In this document: one piece after another, positions 11,582 to 19,932 of the stretch
Layout: each line of letters starts with the position of its first letter
Numbering within the stretch: position 1 is the stretch's first letter
Origin: Cobetia sp. cqz5-12
GTDB lineage: Bacteria > Pseudomonadota > Gammaproteobacteria > Pseudomonadales > Halomonadaceae
Direction: 5' to 3'
DNA: 64,000 nt
Assembly: GCF_016495405.1 (NCBI RefSeq)
Contig: NZ_CP044522.1
Span: 372,001-436,000 of the forward strand
Notes under the pieces: model-generated
The model's database searches: none
What the model saw: the letters and a program-made list of their open reading frames with translations, nothing else
Told to the model about the DNA's origin: nothing
Program-made: the position numbers and the translations under genes

Positions 11582-12292
11582 ATGCCCTTGGATACCAATG
11601 CGCAAGAACATGTATTGATTGTTGAGGATGACGAGCGTCTGGCGACACTGACGCGCGAATACCTTGAAGCCAACAACTTCCGCGTGAGCGTCGAGAATGA
11701 CGGCGCGCGGGCGGTGGACCTGATCATCAGTCTGCGCCCCGACATCGTGATTCTGGACCTGATGCTGCCGGGCGAGGATGGCCTGTCCATCTGTCGTCGC
11801 GTGCGACCTCAGTTCGCCGGGCCGATCCTGATGCTGACGGCGCGTACCGATGACATGGATCAGGTGCTGGGGCTGGAGATGGGCGCCGACGATTACGTGC
11901 CCAAGCCGGTACAGCCGCGTGTTCTGCTGGCACGCATGCGGGCCTTGCTGCGTCGTGCCGATGGCCCTGAAGTGCCCGCCGGTGAGACGCGCCTGGTGTT
12001 CAATGATCTCGAGATCGACAACGCCACCCGTGAGGCATGGTTGGCGCGCGAGCGCATCGAACTGACCAGTGCCGAGTTCGACCTGCTGTGGCTGCTGTCC
12101 TCGAATGCGGGACGCGTGCTGACGCGCGAGGAGATCTTCTCTGCGCTGCGCGGCATCAAGTACGACGGCCAGGACCGCTCCATCGACGTGCGTGTCTCGC
12201 GCATCCGCCCCAAGATTGGCGATGACCCCAATCATCCTGAGCGGATCAAGACGGTGCGCAGCAAGGGATACCTGTTCGTCAAGGACCTCTAG
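11582..12292 (+). CDS. rstA: RstA-like response regulator
   Basis: 236 residues, OmpR family. The receiver domain (10-125) has Glu15-Asp16-Asp17, phosphoacceptor Asp59 in Leu-Asp-Leu-Met-Leu-Pro-Gly-Glu-Asp-Gly and a Lys-Pro near 108. The winged-helix effector domain ends in Val-Arg-Ser-Lys-Gly-Tyr-Leu. The sequence reads like RstA of the RstBA system, an acid/Mg-responsive pair in enterics. The kinase gene starts 3 bp after its stop. It is transcribed away from nrdA, so the upstream region is shared between the two units. Confidence 0.88.
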   Translation: MPLDTNAQEHVLIVEDDERLATLTREYLEANNFRVSVENDGARAVDLIISLRPDIVILDLMLPGEDGLSICRRVRPQFAGPILMLTARTDDMDQVLGLEMGADDYVPKPVQPRVLLARMRALLRRADGPEVPAGETRLVFNDLEIDNATREAWLARERIELTSAEFDLLWLLSSNAGRVLTREEIFSALRGIKYDGQDRSIDVRVSRIRPKIGDDPNHPERIKTVRSKGYLFVKDL

Positions 12293-12295
12293 ACG

Positions 12296-13957
12296 ATGCG
12301 CCGGGCTCTCTCCGACAGCATCTTCCTGCGTGTCTATGTCGCCTTACTGGTGGCATTGGTGCTCACGCTGGGCATCGCGCTGGGCGGCTTTCAGCTGACC
12401 AACATGGTCCGGCTGGAGGCGTACCAGACGCGTCTGGGTGCGGCGCCGATGCGCCTGCTGGTGAGCCAGATCGCGGCCACGCCGGAAGCTGAGCGTGGGG
12501 CCTTCCTCAATCGGACCGCCCAGCTGCTGGATGGGCGGTTGTTGCTGGCACCGGCGGCGGTCTTTGACCTCAGCTGGTGGGAGCAGCGCCGCCTTGAAGC
12601 AGGGCGGCCGCTGGTACGGCCCCATGATGACGCCGGCTGGCAGCTGCTGATGGCGGTGCCGGGCGAAGAGAGAGTGCTGGAATTCCGGCTACTGCATCTC
12701 GCGGAGCGGCAGTTGCGCGGGTTGATGGTGTCGCTGCATGACACCCTGCAGCCCATGAATGCCGAGCAGCGCAGCGACTTGCTGGCCCGGCTGCAGCAGG
12801 CCTCCGGTCTGTCCTTCGCGCTGCTGCCGGACATTCCGCAGAATCTCGATGCGCAGCAGGCCAGCCGCCTGGAGGCCGGTCGTGTGGTGCTCAACGTGGC
12901 CAGTCACGGTCAGGCGATGGCGCTCTATACTCGTCTGGGTGACCGCACCATGCTCAAGGTCGGGCCCATCCGCGGCTTCGAGACGACACCGCCGGCCTTG
13001 ATCATCGCCATGATACTGGCGGTCATCAGTCTATTGGGCGGCGTCATCTATCTGGTGGTGCGTTCACTGGAGGCGCGCCTGACGCGCCTGGAAAAGGCTG
13101 CGACACGCATTGCGGGCGGTTATCTCGATACGCGAGTGCGCATCGAGTCCAATGACTTTCTCGGGCGTCTCGGCATGGCCTTCAATGGCATGGCCGAGCG
13201 GGTGCAGGGGTTGCTGGGCGCGCAGCAGGACATGATTCGAGCGGTCTCGCATGAATTGCGTACCCCGGTGGCGCGTATCCGCTTCGCACTGCAGATGATC
13301 GAGGACATGGTCGATGATGATTTCGTCCAGCGTCAGATAAAGGGCGCAGACGGTGACATCGAGGAACTCGACAAGCTGATCGACGAGATCCTGACCTACG
13401 CCCGCCTCAACAATGCCGCCGGTATCCAGCTGGATCTCGGCATGGTGGATTGCCGTGAGATCGCGGAGCAGGTCTGCGAGACGCTGGCGCCGCTGCACCC
13501 TGAATTGCTGCTGAGCATCGAAGGTGAGGCGCTGGAGGTCGAGGCCGAGGCGCGCTATCTGCAGCGGGCGCTGCAGAATCTGGTCTCCAATGCCTGCCGG
13601 CATGCGGACTCCCGTGTGCTGGTGCGCATCACCAGTGACCCGCAGGTGGTCAGGCTCGATGTCGAGGACGATGGCCCCGGCATCAATGAGGAAGACCGCA
13701 AGAAGGTCTTCAAGCCCTTTGCGCGCCTGGATGATTCGCGTACGCGTGCCTCCGGCGGCTACGGGCTGGGGCTCTCCATCGTGCAGAAGATCCTGCATTC
13801 CCACGGCGGCAGTGTGGTGGTGGACAAGGGCAGGTCGCTCAAGGGCGCACGCTTCAGCCTGTTGCTGCCACTGACCTCCAGTCAGCTGGAACGCAAGGCG
13901 CCTGTGCCCTTGCCGCCGGTCAAGCCGCCGTCACTCCATGACGAGCACACCACCTGA
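12296..13957 (+). CDS. rstB: RstB-like sensor histidine kinase
   Basis: 553-residue inner-membrane kinase. Membrane helices are at about 12-34 and 235-256 with a periplasmic domain of roughly 200 residues between them, longer than in E. coli RstB (433 in total). The HAMP linker (about 257-310) leads to the H-box Ser-His-Glu-Leu-Arg-Thr-Pro with His319, then Asn-Leu-Val-Ser-Asn-Ala, Asp-Asp-Gly-Pro-Gly-Ile and Gly-Leu-Gly-Leu-Ser. The C-terminal 25 residues are Pro-rich and dispensable-looking. Forms an operon with the regulator before it and probably the lipocalin-like gene after it (24 bp gap). Confidence 0.88.
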   Translation: MRRALSDSIFLRVYVALLVALVLTLGIALGGFQLTNMVRLEAYQTRLGAAPMRLLVSQIAATPEAERGAFLNRTAQLLDGRLLLAPAAVFDLSWWEQRRLEAGRPLVRPHDDAGWQLLMAVPGEERVLEFRLLHLAERQLRGLMVSLHDTLQPMNAEQRSDLLARLQQASGLSFALLPDIPQNLDAQQASRLEAGRVVLNVASHGQAMALYTRLGDRTMLKVGPIRGFETTPPALIIAMILAVISLLGGVIYLVVRSLEARLTRLEKAATRIAGGYLDTRVRIESNDFLGRLGMAFNGMAERVQGLLGAQQDMIRAVSHELRTPVARIRFALQMIEDMVDDDFVQRQIKGADGDIEELDKLIDEILTYARLNNAAGIQLDLGMVDCREIAEQVCETLAPLHPELLLSIEGEALEVEAEARYLQRALQNLVSNACRHADSRVLVRITSDPQVVRLDVEDDGPGINEEDRKKVFKPFARLDDSRTRASGGYGLGLSIVQKILHSHGGSVVVDKGRSLKGARFSLLLPLTSSQLERKAPVPLPPVKPPSLHDEHTT

Positions 13958-13981
13958 TCACGACCGTTTGAGGAATCGGCC

Positions 13982-14431
13982 ATGCGGCAATCTTCCTTGT
14001 CACTGCATCCTGACTTGATCGGCGCATGGCGGCTCGAGCGTTTCTGGTATGCCTGGCCGGATGGACGCGAGCTGGAGCCGCTGGGCGAGTGCAAGGGCCA
14101 GCTGCATTACATGGCCAATGGCTATATGAGTGTGCAGCTGGTGTCCTGTGACCGTCAGCCTCTGGGGATGGCGCCGACGGATGATCAGCTGGTCGCCGCC
14201 TTTCGTGAAGGCTTTGCCTACTGTGGGCGCTGGCAGTGGGACAGTGAGCGGGAAGAGGTCTGCCATCATCTGTCGCTGGCCACGATCGCCGACTGGGATG
14301 AGGTGACGCTCGTGCGGCGGGTCACGCTCGAGGGGGACCGCCTGCTGCTGGGGACCGATGCGCCGAATCTGCAGCTGCCGGAAGGTGGATTTCTGACATG
14401 GCTTGAGTGGCATCGATTGACGACTGTGTGA
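13982..14431 (+). CDS. Lipocalin-like domain protein
   Basis: 149 residues. It begins Pro-Asp-Leu-Ile-Gly-Ala-Trp-Arg-Leu and contains Leu-His-Tyr-Met-Ala-Asn-Gly-Tyr-Met-Ser-Val, Tyr-Cys-Gly-Arg-Trp and a C-terminal Leu-Glu-Trp-His-Arg-Leu. This is the beta-barrel pattern of the lipocalin-like domain family (PF13924 type). No signal peptide. The ligand is unknown. It starts 24 bp after the rstB-like kinase with GAGGAA upstream, so it may be a member of that operon. Confidence 0.75.
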   Translation: MRQSSLSLHPDLIGAWRLERFWYAWPDGRELEPLGECKGQLHYMANGYMSVQLVSCDRQPLGMAPTDDQLVAAFREGFAYCGRWQWDSEREEVCHHLSLATIADWDEVTLVRRVTLEGDRLLLGTDAPNLQLPEGGFLTWLEWHRLTTV

Positions 14432-14449
14432 AGTGATTGTCGAAAAGGC

Positions 14450-14480
14450 TTGACGTGATCATGGGTTAGCGTGCAATGTA
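14450..14480 (+). promoter_or_regulatory. Possible cold-shock gene promoter
   Basis: TTGACG at 14450-14455 is a good -35; the -10 region about 18 bp on (TGCAATGTA) is poor. If used, it leaves a leader of roughly 160 nt before the cold-shock coding region, as is common for csp genes. Confidence 0.35.
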
Positions 14481-14645
14481 GCCCCTGTTGGATAGCAAGA
14501 CGCACCACTCAGTCGCTTGTGCTGCTCGGTAAATCGCCTTGAGCGCCCCGAGAAGCCTCGCTGATTTGATGCATGGTTTTGCTTTGCCCACGCTCTTCGG
14601 GTAATGCCCGTTATTTCAAACATGCTAATCAGAGAGGAATTTCTC

Positions 14646-14852
14646 ATGGCTACAGGTACAGTTAAGTGGTTCAACGACGCTAAAGGTTTTGGTTTCATCG
14701 CTCCGGCTGACGGTGGTGACGATCTGTTCGTTCACTTCTCCGAAGTCCAGGCTGATGGCTTCAAGACCCTGCAGGACGGCCAGCAGGTCTCCTTCGACGT
14801 GACTCAGGGCCAGAAAGGCCTGCAGGCAGCCAACGTCAAGGCTATCGACTGA
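14646..14852 (+). CDS. Cold shock protein, CspA family
   Basis: 68-residue single-stranded nucleic-acid-binding OB-fold. RNP1 (Lys-Gly-Phe-Gly-Phe-Ile) and RNP2 (Leu-Phe-Val-His-Phe-Ser) are both intact. Such proteins act as RNA chaperones. The ATG at 14646 has GAGAGGAA upstream; an in-frame upstream ATG would add a non-homologous 14-residue leader. Codon use is of the highly expressed type. It is monocistronic, with its own terminator. Confidence 0.96.
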   Translation: MATGTVKWFNDAKGFGFIAPADGGDDLFVHFSEVQADGFKTLQDGQQVSFDVTQGQKGLQAANVKAID

Positions 14853-14898
14853 TCATCACTCATTGCGGAATGCTTTCCGCTTGAGATGATAGATGTCA

Positions 14899-14935
14899 AG
14901 AACCGCCCCAGCTCATGCTGGGGCGGTTCTGTTTG
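14899..14935 (+). terminator. Terminator of the cold shock gene
   Basis: Perfect 14-bp stem AGAACCGCCCCAGC / GCTGGGGCGGTTCT with a TCAT loop, followed by GTTTGT. Confidence 0.85.
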
Positions 14936-15005
14936 TGCTGAAGAAAAGTCTTGCGCGCAAGCCGTAGTGATATGGCGCGAATACGCAGTGAACAGCAATG
15001 ACAAG

Positions 15006-15051
15006 AAGCCCCACCACTCGACAGGCCGCAAGGCATCGAGTGGTGGGGCTT
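15006..15051 (-). terminator. Terminator of metR
   Basis: Perfect 16-bp inverted repeat AAGCCCCACCACTCGA / TCGAGTGGTGGGGCTT with a 14-nt loop. On the minus strand it ends in CTTCTTGT. It faces the cold-shock terminator, so converging transcripts are kept apart. Confidence 0.75.
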
Positions 15052-15089
15052 TCGTGTATCCATTCCTCGTAAGCGCTGAAGCCCGGGTA

Positions 15090-16001
15090 TCAGGCAGGCT
15101 TCACGCCACTCAGCACCTCGAATGATGTCTCACGGGCGGTACGCAGGAAGTCGTCCATCCACGGCGTGCCGAGCAGGTCTTCTCTGACGGCGGCGTAAAG
15201 TGTCGCCCAGACACCGTCGCCCAGCGACAGGCCACGCACGTAATCACGTGTCAGATATTCGGCCAGCGCCCAGTTGGGGAGCGCCGTGACGCCGCGGCCG
15301 CTGGCGACCAGCTGCATCATCATCACCGTCATCTCGGCGCTGCGGATCTCGCGCGGGCTCACATTGGCCGGTTCGAGGAACTGGGTGAAGACGTCCAGGC
15401 GATCATGCTCGACCGGATAGATGATCAAGGTCTCGTCACACAGGTCCTGCGGCTCCACATGGCCCTTGATGGCCAATGCATGCTGGCGTGCCACGGCCAG
15501 CATGACCTCATAGCGGAACAGCGGGATGTACTGGATGCCGGTCATCTCCACCGGGTTGGCGGTGATGACCAGGTCCAGCTGCTCACGGCCCAATGCCTGC
15601 AGGGGAGCGAAGCTGTGGCCCGAGGGGATATCGACTTCAATCTCCGGCCAGTGATCGCGGAAGCGATCCACCGTGGGCATCAGCCACTGAAAGCAGCTAT
15701 GGCACTCGATGGCCATGTGCAGTCGGCCCTGCTCGCTTCCCGCCATGCGGGCAATGTCGCGCTCAGCCATGCGGAACTGCGGCAGTACCTGCTCTGCCAG
15801 CGACAACAGGCGCTGTCCGGCGCGCGTGAATTCTACCGGCCGTGTCTTGCGGATGAACAGTGGCGCGCCCAGGCGCTCCTCGAGGTCCTTCAACTGATGG
15901 GACAGGGCGGACTGGGTGAGGTGGACACGCTCCGCGGCTTCGACCAGCGAGCCTGCATCACGCAGGGCCAGCAGGGTACGCAGATGGCGCAATTCAAGCA
16001 T
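15090..16001 (-). CDS. metR: LysR-family regulator of methionine genes, MetR
   Basis: 303 residues. The N-terminal helix-turn-helix (about 1-60, Leu-Arg-His-Leu-Arg-Thr-Leu ... Gln-Ser-Ala-Leu-Ser-His-Gln) and the periplasmic-binding-like effector domain read closely like MetR, the homocysteine-responsive activator of met genes. No metE or metH lies next to it here. A TGAA-N5-CTCA sequence (16004-16016), one base from the MetR half-site pattern TGAA-N5-TTCA, sits directly before the ATG and may serve autoregulation. The start at 16001 gives the family's usual length. Confidence 0.9.
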   Translation of the reverse strand: MLELRHLRTLLALRDAGSLVEAAERVHLTQSALSHQLKDLEERLGAPLFIRKTRPVEFTRAGQRLLSLAEQVLPQFRMAERDIARMAGSEQGRLHMAIECHSCFQWLMPTVDRFRDHWPEIEVDIPSGHSFAPLQALGREQLDLVITANPVEMTGIQYIPLFRYEVMLAVARQHALAIKGHVEPQDLCDETLIIYPVEHDRLDVFTQFLEPANVSPREIRSAEMTVMMMQLVASGRGVTALPNWALAEYLTRDYVRGLSLGDGVWATLYAAVREDLLGTPWMDDFLRTARETSFEVLSGVKPA

Positions 16002-16372
16002 GATGAATGGTGCTCATGTTGATAGGTTGAAAAAGGTACGTCGTGGAAGGTCACCATCATGACGCGCGGCTGCCAGAGGGCGCTCATGACACTGTCTCAT
16101 ATTCATGGCGATTCGCGTATCACTGGGGGCGCTGGAACATGAAGGGGGCCGGAGTCGGATGCCAGGAGGGTGTCATGCAAGGCCGGCAGGGCACGTGTCT
16201 TGCGCCAACAGTGTATTCCCATCCCCACAAGGCTCACTGCGCTTGATAGACTTTGGCAGAGTGCGCCAGGAAGGCCGCCGTCTCCGCCTTGAAGTCCAGC
16301 CATGCCGCAGTGTCTCGTCGCGCGAGTCCTGCGCTGCATCTTGTCGTCCGACATGCCCAGGGAGGGTTCATC
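16002..16372. other. Intergenic region without recognised features
   Basis: Divergent upstream region of metR and the lipoprotein gene. Apart from the possible MetR half-sites at its left end I see no gene, repeat or clear promoter. Confidence 0.4.
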
Positions 16373-17449
16373 ATGTCACGTCATTGCTGTCGTCTTTTTG
16401 CCATTTCCCGTGCGTTGCCTCATGGGTGGGCCACGAGCCTCACGCCAGGGGTGATCGCTGCCGGGCGAGCAGGCTTGCGCCTGTCGCCTCTGGCGGTGCC
16501 CATGCTACTGGCCGGATGTACCTCCCTGCCGTGGAGTCAGGACGCCACGACAGGGGGGAGGGCTGGTCAGCCGCCGCTGAAGGTGCCGGCCCCCGCGCAG
16601 GACCCGGGTCCCGTGGTGCATGAAGTGGCGAAGAAGCCTGCGCCGCCCAGTGCGGAGTCGCTGGGCAAGGCCGCTGCCGTGACCTTGCCCTCCAGCTTTC
16701 TGCCCCCGCCCCGAGCGAGCGAGTATCAGGTATGGCGCTGCACTCCGGCGCAGGATCTGCTGATGGCCTTCAGCGAAGGTGATGCCGAGGCGTCGCATGA
16801 CTGGCTGCGGCTGTGGTCACGGCGGCATGCCTATACCCTGGAGCGGGTCGTCAGTGCCTCGGGCGCGCGCTATCAGGCCAATGCCGGTGCATCGCCGGCC
16901 GGGCAGGCGTCCGGTGATGGGAAGGCACTGCCCGGCGAAGAGGGGCTGGAGGTGTGGTTCAAGGGTTCCGAGGCGATGCTGCAGAATGCCCGCGGCAATC
17001 TGGAGTGTGTGCAGGATGATCGGCGCGTGATTCATCCAACGACGCAAAAGCCGCTATTGGTGGCGCAGGGCAATGAGCCGGGCTGGCAGGTCAGTCTCGA
17101 CAGCCAGCACAATCTGCTGACGCTGACGGCTATGCAGGGCTTGCTCGAGTCGCCACACGAGGCGCAGGCATCCGAGCGCTCTGCAGAGGCTGATGCTCGC
17201 TCGTCAGGTGTTCAGGTGGTGAAGCTGCCTTATCGGGTCGCCCGAGAGGCAAGCGATAGTCGTGTGCTCAAGGCGCAGCTCTCGACTGACGGCAAGCAGA
17301 GCGAGCCGTTGCAGCTGGTGGTCGCGCCGGGTGCCTGCTTCGATTCCATGCAGGGCGCGCCCTATCCCCTGACGGCGACCTTGACGATTGCAGGGCAGGA
17401 ATTGAAAGGCTGTGGCGAGGCGTTCCGTTATCAGCCGGGGGCCGAATAA
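16373..17449 (+). CDS. MliC-like/COG3650 lipoprotein
   Basis: 358 residues. The N-terminus is long and ends in a lipobox Leu-Leu-Ala-Gly-Cys with Cys49 as the lipidation site. After a Pro/Ala-rich linker comes an MliC-like domain (about 118-220). It shows Tyr-Gln-Val-Trp-Arg-Cys, Ser-Ala-Ser-Gly-Ala-Arg-Tyr, Val-Trp-Phe-Lys-Gly-Ser-Glu-Ala and a closing Cys, as in membrane-bound inhibitors of C-type lysozyme. The C-terminal half has Gly-Asn-Glu-Pro-Gly-Trp and a Cys-Phe-Asp-Ser-Met motif typical of COG3650 proteins. The ATG at 16373 follows GGAGGG. An outer-membrane role in envelope protection is inferred. Confidence 0.75.
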   Translation: MSRHCCRLFAISRALPHGWATSLTPGVIAAGRAGLRLSPLAVPMLLAGCTSLPWSQDATTGGRAGQPPLKVPAPAQDPGPVVHEVAKKPAPPSAESLGKAAAVTLPSSFLPPPRASEYQVWRCTPAQDLLMAFSEGDAEASHDWLRLWSRRHAYTLERVVSASGARYQANAGASPAGQASGDGKALPGEEGLEVWFKGSEAMLQNARGNLECVQDDRRVIHPTTQKPLLVAQGNEPGWQVSLDSQHNLLTLTAMQGLLESPHEAQASERSAEADARSSGVQVVKLPYRVAREASDSRVLKAQLSTDGKQSEPLQLVVAPGACFDSMQGAPYPLTATLTIAGQELKGCGEAFRYQPGAE

Positions 17450-17603
17450 GGGGCATGACTGGCTATAGTGTTCGTTTTTTTCGAATGATATAGGCGATTT
17501 AAGTCGCTTTTCGTGTGGAATGGTTCATTTATCATGCTGTGCATGCGGATCGGGTCGAATACCGTCGACAGGATCGCGCCTCACCTTGATGGAGACCCTC
17601 TAC

Positions 17604-18224
17604 ATGTCAAAAGCTTCGCTCAATGTCCTGCTGGTGTCTGCTTCCCTGTTCGCTGACAAGGGCAATTCACGTGCGCTGGCCACATCCTTCCTCAGTGCGC
17701 TCGAGGCCTCCGGGCAGCCATTTCAGCTGACGCACCATGATCTGGTCGAGCGTGACCTGCCGCATCTCGATGGCGTGGAAATGCAGGCCTGGATGACGCC
17801 AGCGGATGAGCGCAGCGCCGAGCAACGCAAGCTCGCCGCACTGTCCGATGGTTTTCTGGCCGAGCTGAGAGAGGCAGACCTGCTGGTCGTCGCGGCACCG
17901 CTCTACAATCTGGGCCTGCCGACGCAGATGAAGGCGTGGTTCGACCGGGTGCTGCGTGCCGGCGAGACCTTCCGTTACACCGAGATGGGGCCGTCAGGTC
18001 TGCTGGAAGGCAAGCAGGCACTGGTATTGGCAGCACGTGGCGGGATGTATGCGGGCAGTGAGTTGGATTCCCAGACTCCGCATCTCAAATCCATGCTTGG
18101 GCTGATGGGCATTACTGAGCAGCACTTCATATACGCTGAAGGCCTCAACATGGGCGATGAGCAAAAGGTGGGGGCTTTGTCAGAGGCGAGGACCAACATC
18201 GCCAACTACGTAGATGCTCTCTGA
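17604..18224 (+). CDS. azoR: FMN-dependent NADH-azoreductase/quinone reductase
   Basis: 206 residues with the flavodoxin-like fold of the AzoR family. The N-terminus has Ser-Ala-Ser and Gly-Asn-Ser-Arg, the FMN phosphate-binding region. The middle block reads Ala-Pro-Leu-Tyr-Asn-Leu-Gly-Leu-Pro-Thr-Gln-Met-Lys-Ala-Trp-Phe-Asp and the Gly-Gly-Met-Tyr region is near 145. The enzyme reduces quinones and azo compounds with NADH. The ATG at 17604 has GGAGA upstream. It is flanked by a bidirectional terminator and appears monocistronic. Confidence 0.92.
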   Translation: MSKASLNVLLVSASLFADKGNSRALATSFLSALEASGQPFQLTHHDLVERDLPHLDGVEMQAWMTPADERSAEQRKLAALSDGFLAELREADLLVVAAPLYNLGLPTQMKAWFDRVLRAGETFRYTEMGPSGLLEGKQALVLAARGGMYAGSELDSQTPHLKSMLGLMGITEQHFIYAEGLNMGDEQKVGALSEARTNIANYVDAL

Positions 18225-18274
18225 CCCGATGTATCCGCTGTAGCTGAGCCACATGGGGTGAGCATGATGAACGA

Positions 18275-18314
18275 AAACGCCACCGCCGCTCTGAGAGGAG
18301 CGGCGGTGGCGTTT
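18275..18314. terminator. Bidirectional terminator between azoR and yigZ
   Basis: Perfect 17-bp stem AAACGCCACCGCCGCTC and its complement with a 6-nt loop. A and T runs at its ends are short (three), but the stem is very strong. Confidence 0.8.
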
Positions 18315-18366
18315 GTGCTATCGGGAATCAGAGGTCACTGGGGGGGAGTCAGGTTGTCGGAAACGC

Positions 18367-18993
18367 TCAGCTTTGGTCTTCGAGCACTTCCAGTGCGCCC
18401 TTGAGGCGCGCATGCAGTTCTTCCAGCGGCGGTTGGGCGCCACCTTGCGGCCAGCCCGCCGTCAACACCACGCCATCGGCACCATAGTCGCTGGCATCCA
18501 CCGGCACGTCGTAGCCGCTCAGCCAGTGGCGAGCATCGGCTTCATGGGCGAAGCCGACCTTCAGGCGCCTGGGCGTGCGCGGCGTGAAGGTCGTGGTGGG
18601 CAGGTGCTCGAGCGCCTCGAGCACCGCGCGGCTGTATGCGCGCGCCAGGCCACCGGTACCCAGCTTGATGCCGCCGAAGTAGCGGATCACCACACAGGCC
18701 ACCTGGCCGACGCCGCTGCCGTCGAGCACCTGATACATCGGTCTGCCGGCGGTGCCACCCGGCTCACCATCATCGGAAAAGCCGATGGCGTTCTGCTCAT
18801 TCGGCGCCCCGGCGATGAACGCCGTGCAGTGGTGGCGCGCGTTGGGGTGGGCGAGATGCGCCTGGGCCAGCAGCCGCGTCATGCCGTCTGGCGTCGGGGC
18901 ATGGGCCAGCCAGGCGATGAAGCGGCTCTTCTCGATCTCGATGCTGTGTTCATGGTGCGCCTCGGGCGCCAGTGCCGGTATCTGATAGCTCAT
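18367..18993 (-). CDS. yigZ: YigZ/IMPACT-family protein
   Basis: 208 residues. The conserved UPF0029/IMPACT N-terminal domain shows Ser-Arg-Phe-Ile-Ala, Asp-Asp-Gly-Glu-Pro-Gly-Gly-Thr-Ala-Gly-Arg-Pro and Arg-Tyr-Phe-Gly-Gly-Ile-Lys-Leu-Gly-Thr-Gly-Gly-Leu. A shorter C-terminal ferredoxin-like domain follows. In eukaryotes IMPACT modulates GCN2; the bacterial role is not settled, though a link to translation is suspected. It lies 26 bp downstream of the S24 peptidase gene, so the two may be co-transcribed. Confidence 0.92.
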   Translation of the reverse strand: MSYQIPALAPEAHHEHSIEIEKSRFIAWLAHAPTPDGMTRLLAQAHLAHPNARHHCTAFIAGAPNEQNAIGFSDDGEPGGTAGRPMYQVLDGSGVGQVACVVIRYFGGIKLGTGGLARAYSRAVLEALEHLPTTTFTPRTPRRLKVGFAHEADARHWLSGYDVPVDASDYGADGVVLTAGWPQGGAQPPLEELHARLKGALEVLEDQS

Positions 18994-19019
18994 CTTGCCA
19001 TCTTACCAAAGCATCGCTC

Positions 19020-19496
19020 TCAGTGAGTGACGGCATTGCCGCGGACCACGCCCATCACCATGCCCAGCACTTCGATATCGGCATTCTTGAGATAGATGGG
19101 GGCCATGCTGTCATTGGCCGGCTGCAGGCGCACGCCGGTCTTCTCGATATACAGCTTCTTCAGCGTCACTTCCTGCTGATTGATCATCACCACGGCGGTC
19201 TCGCCGTTCTCGGCGCTTTCGCTGCGTTCGATGATGATGATGTCGCCATCATGGATATTGCAGTTGATCATCGAGTGGCCGCGCACGCGCAGGGCGTAGG
19301 TGTTGCGGCGCACCATGCGTGTCGGCACGGCAACCGTACCGCAGTCGGCGATGGCTTCGATGGGCATGCCGGCGGTGATGTTGCCGAGCAGCGGGATATC
19401 CATCATGTCGCTGGCGGTGATTTCCTGCCAGGCCTGGTCATTGAGCGGCAGGTTGTGAAGACGCTGAAGGTAGTGCGGAGCGTGAAGACGTGACAT
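19020..19496 (-). CDS. LexA/UmuD-type S24 peptidase without DNA-binding domain
   Basis: 158 residues. The autoprotease half of LexA is complete: cleavage site Ala42-Gly43, catalytic Ser75 in Gly-His-Ser-Met and Lys113 in Val-Thr-Leu-Lys-Lys-Leu. Spacings (33 and 38 residues) are close to those of LexA (35 and 37). The winged-helix domain that begins LexA is absent; the 30 N-terminal residues do not resemble it. A TAG stop sits two codons upstream of the ATG, so the reading frame cannot extend. It is thus UmuD-sized, but no umuC is adjacent. A near-consensus SOS box lies 187 bp upstream. It could be a UmuD-like SOS factor or a LexA-derived regulator. Confidence 0.82.
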   Translation of the reverse strand: MSRLHAPHYLQRLHNLPLNDQAWQEITASDMMDIPLLGNITAGMPIEAIADCGTVAVPTRMVRRNTYALRVRGHSMINCNIHDGDIIIIERSESAENGETAVVMINQQEVTLKKLYIEKTGVRLQPANDSMAPIYLKNADIEVLGMVMGVVRGNAVTH

Positions 19497-19932
19497 GAGC
19501 TATCCCCTGATGCCATGCGGTCGGCGCGGATGGTGCGTCGGCCTGCGGTGCAGCGTGGAGGGTCGTCAGGCTGAGTTCATCTGTCGCCTGCTAGGCTCCG
19601 CGGACATGCTGACAACGCGTTGAGCCGACCCGATCAGTCTGTGCCTGCACTCGGCAGGCGTGTGATGAAGGTACTGTATGGATACTGTTTTTGTATACAG
19701 TGTCTGCATCATAGCAAGCTCTCGCGAAGTGGCAAGAGGTGAGCGAATTGACTGGCGCCAATTCAGCGGAAGTGTGTCGTATGAATGTGCATCACAAGTC
19801 GCTGATTTATTTCTCGAGTGCTTGACTGCCCGTCATGGCGGGGCTCTGAGGTCAGGCGATTGGCTGCTCGGTGGTCAGTGTCGGTCTCAGCTCGTAGAAT
19901 GGCACGCAGTGACCCTTCGGAGTCAGCCTTTG
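19497..19932. other. Divergent intergenic region with SOS box
   Basis: 436 bp between the S24 peptidase gene and ccmA. The only clear element is the SOS box. An open frame in front of ccmA (from 19678) has no family match in its first 85 codons and is taken as untranslated, or as an uncertain ccmA extension. Confidence 0.45.
19683..19702. promoter_or_regulatory. SOS (LexA) box
   Basis: TACTGTTTTTGTATACAGTG contains the invariant CTGT-N8-ACAG core with an AT-rich centre and matches the extended LexA consensus at nearly every position. It lies 187 bp before the S24 peptidase gene and 230 bp before ccmA. The peptidase gene is the natural target. Confidence 0.8.

Noticed and set aside
19678..19932. 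85-residue N-terminal extension of CcmA
   Set aside because: It would make CcmA far longer than the family, shows no homology, and would put the SOS box inside the coding region.
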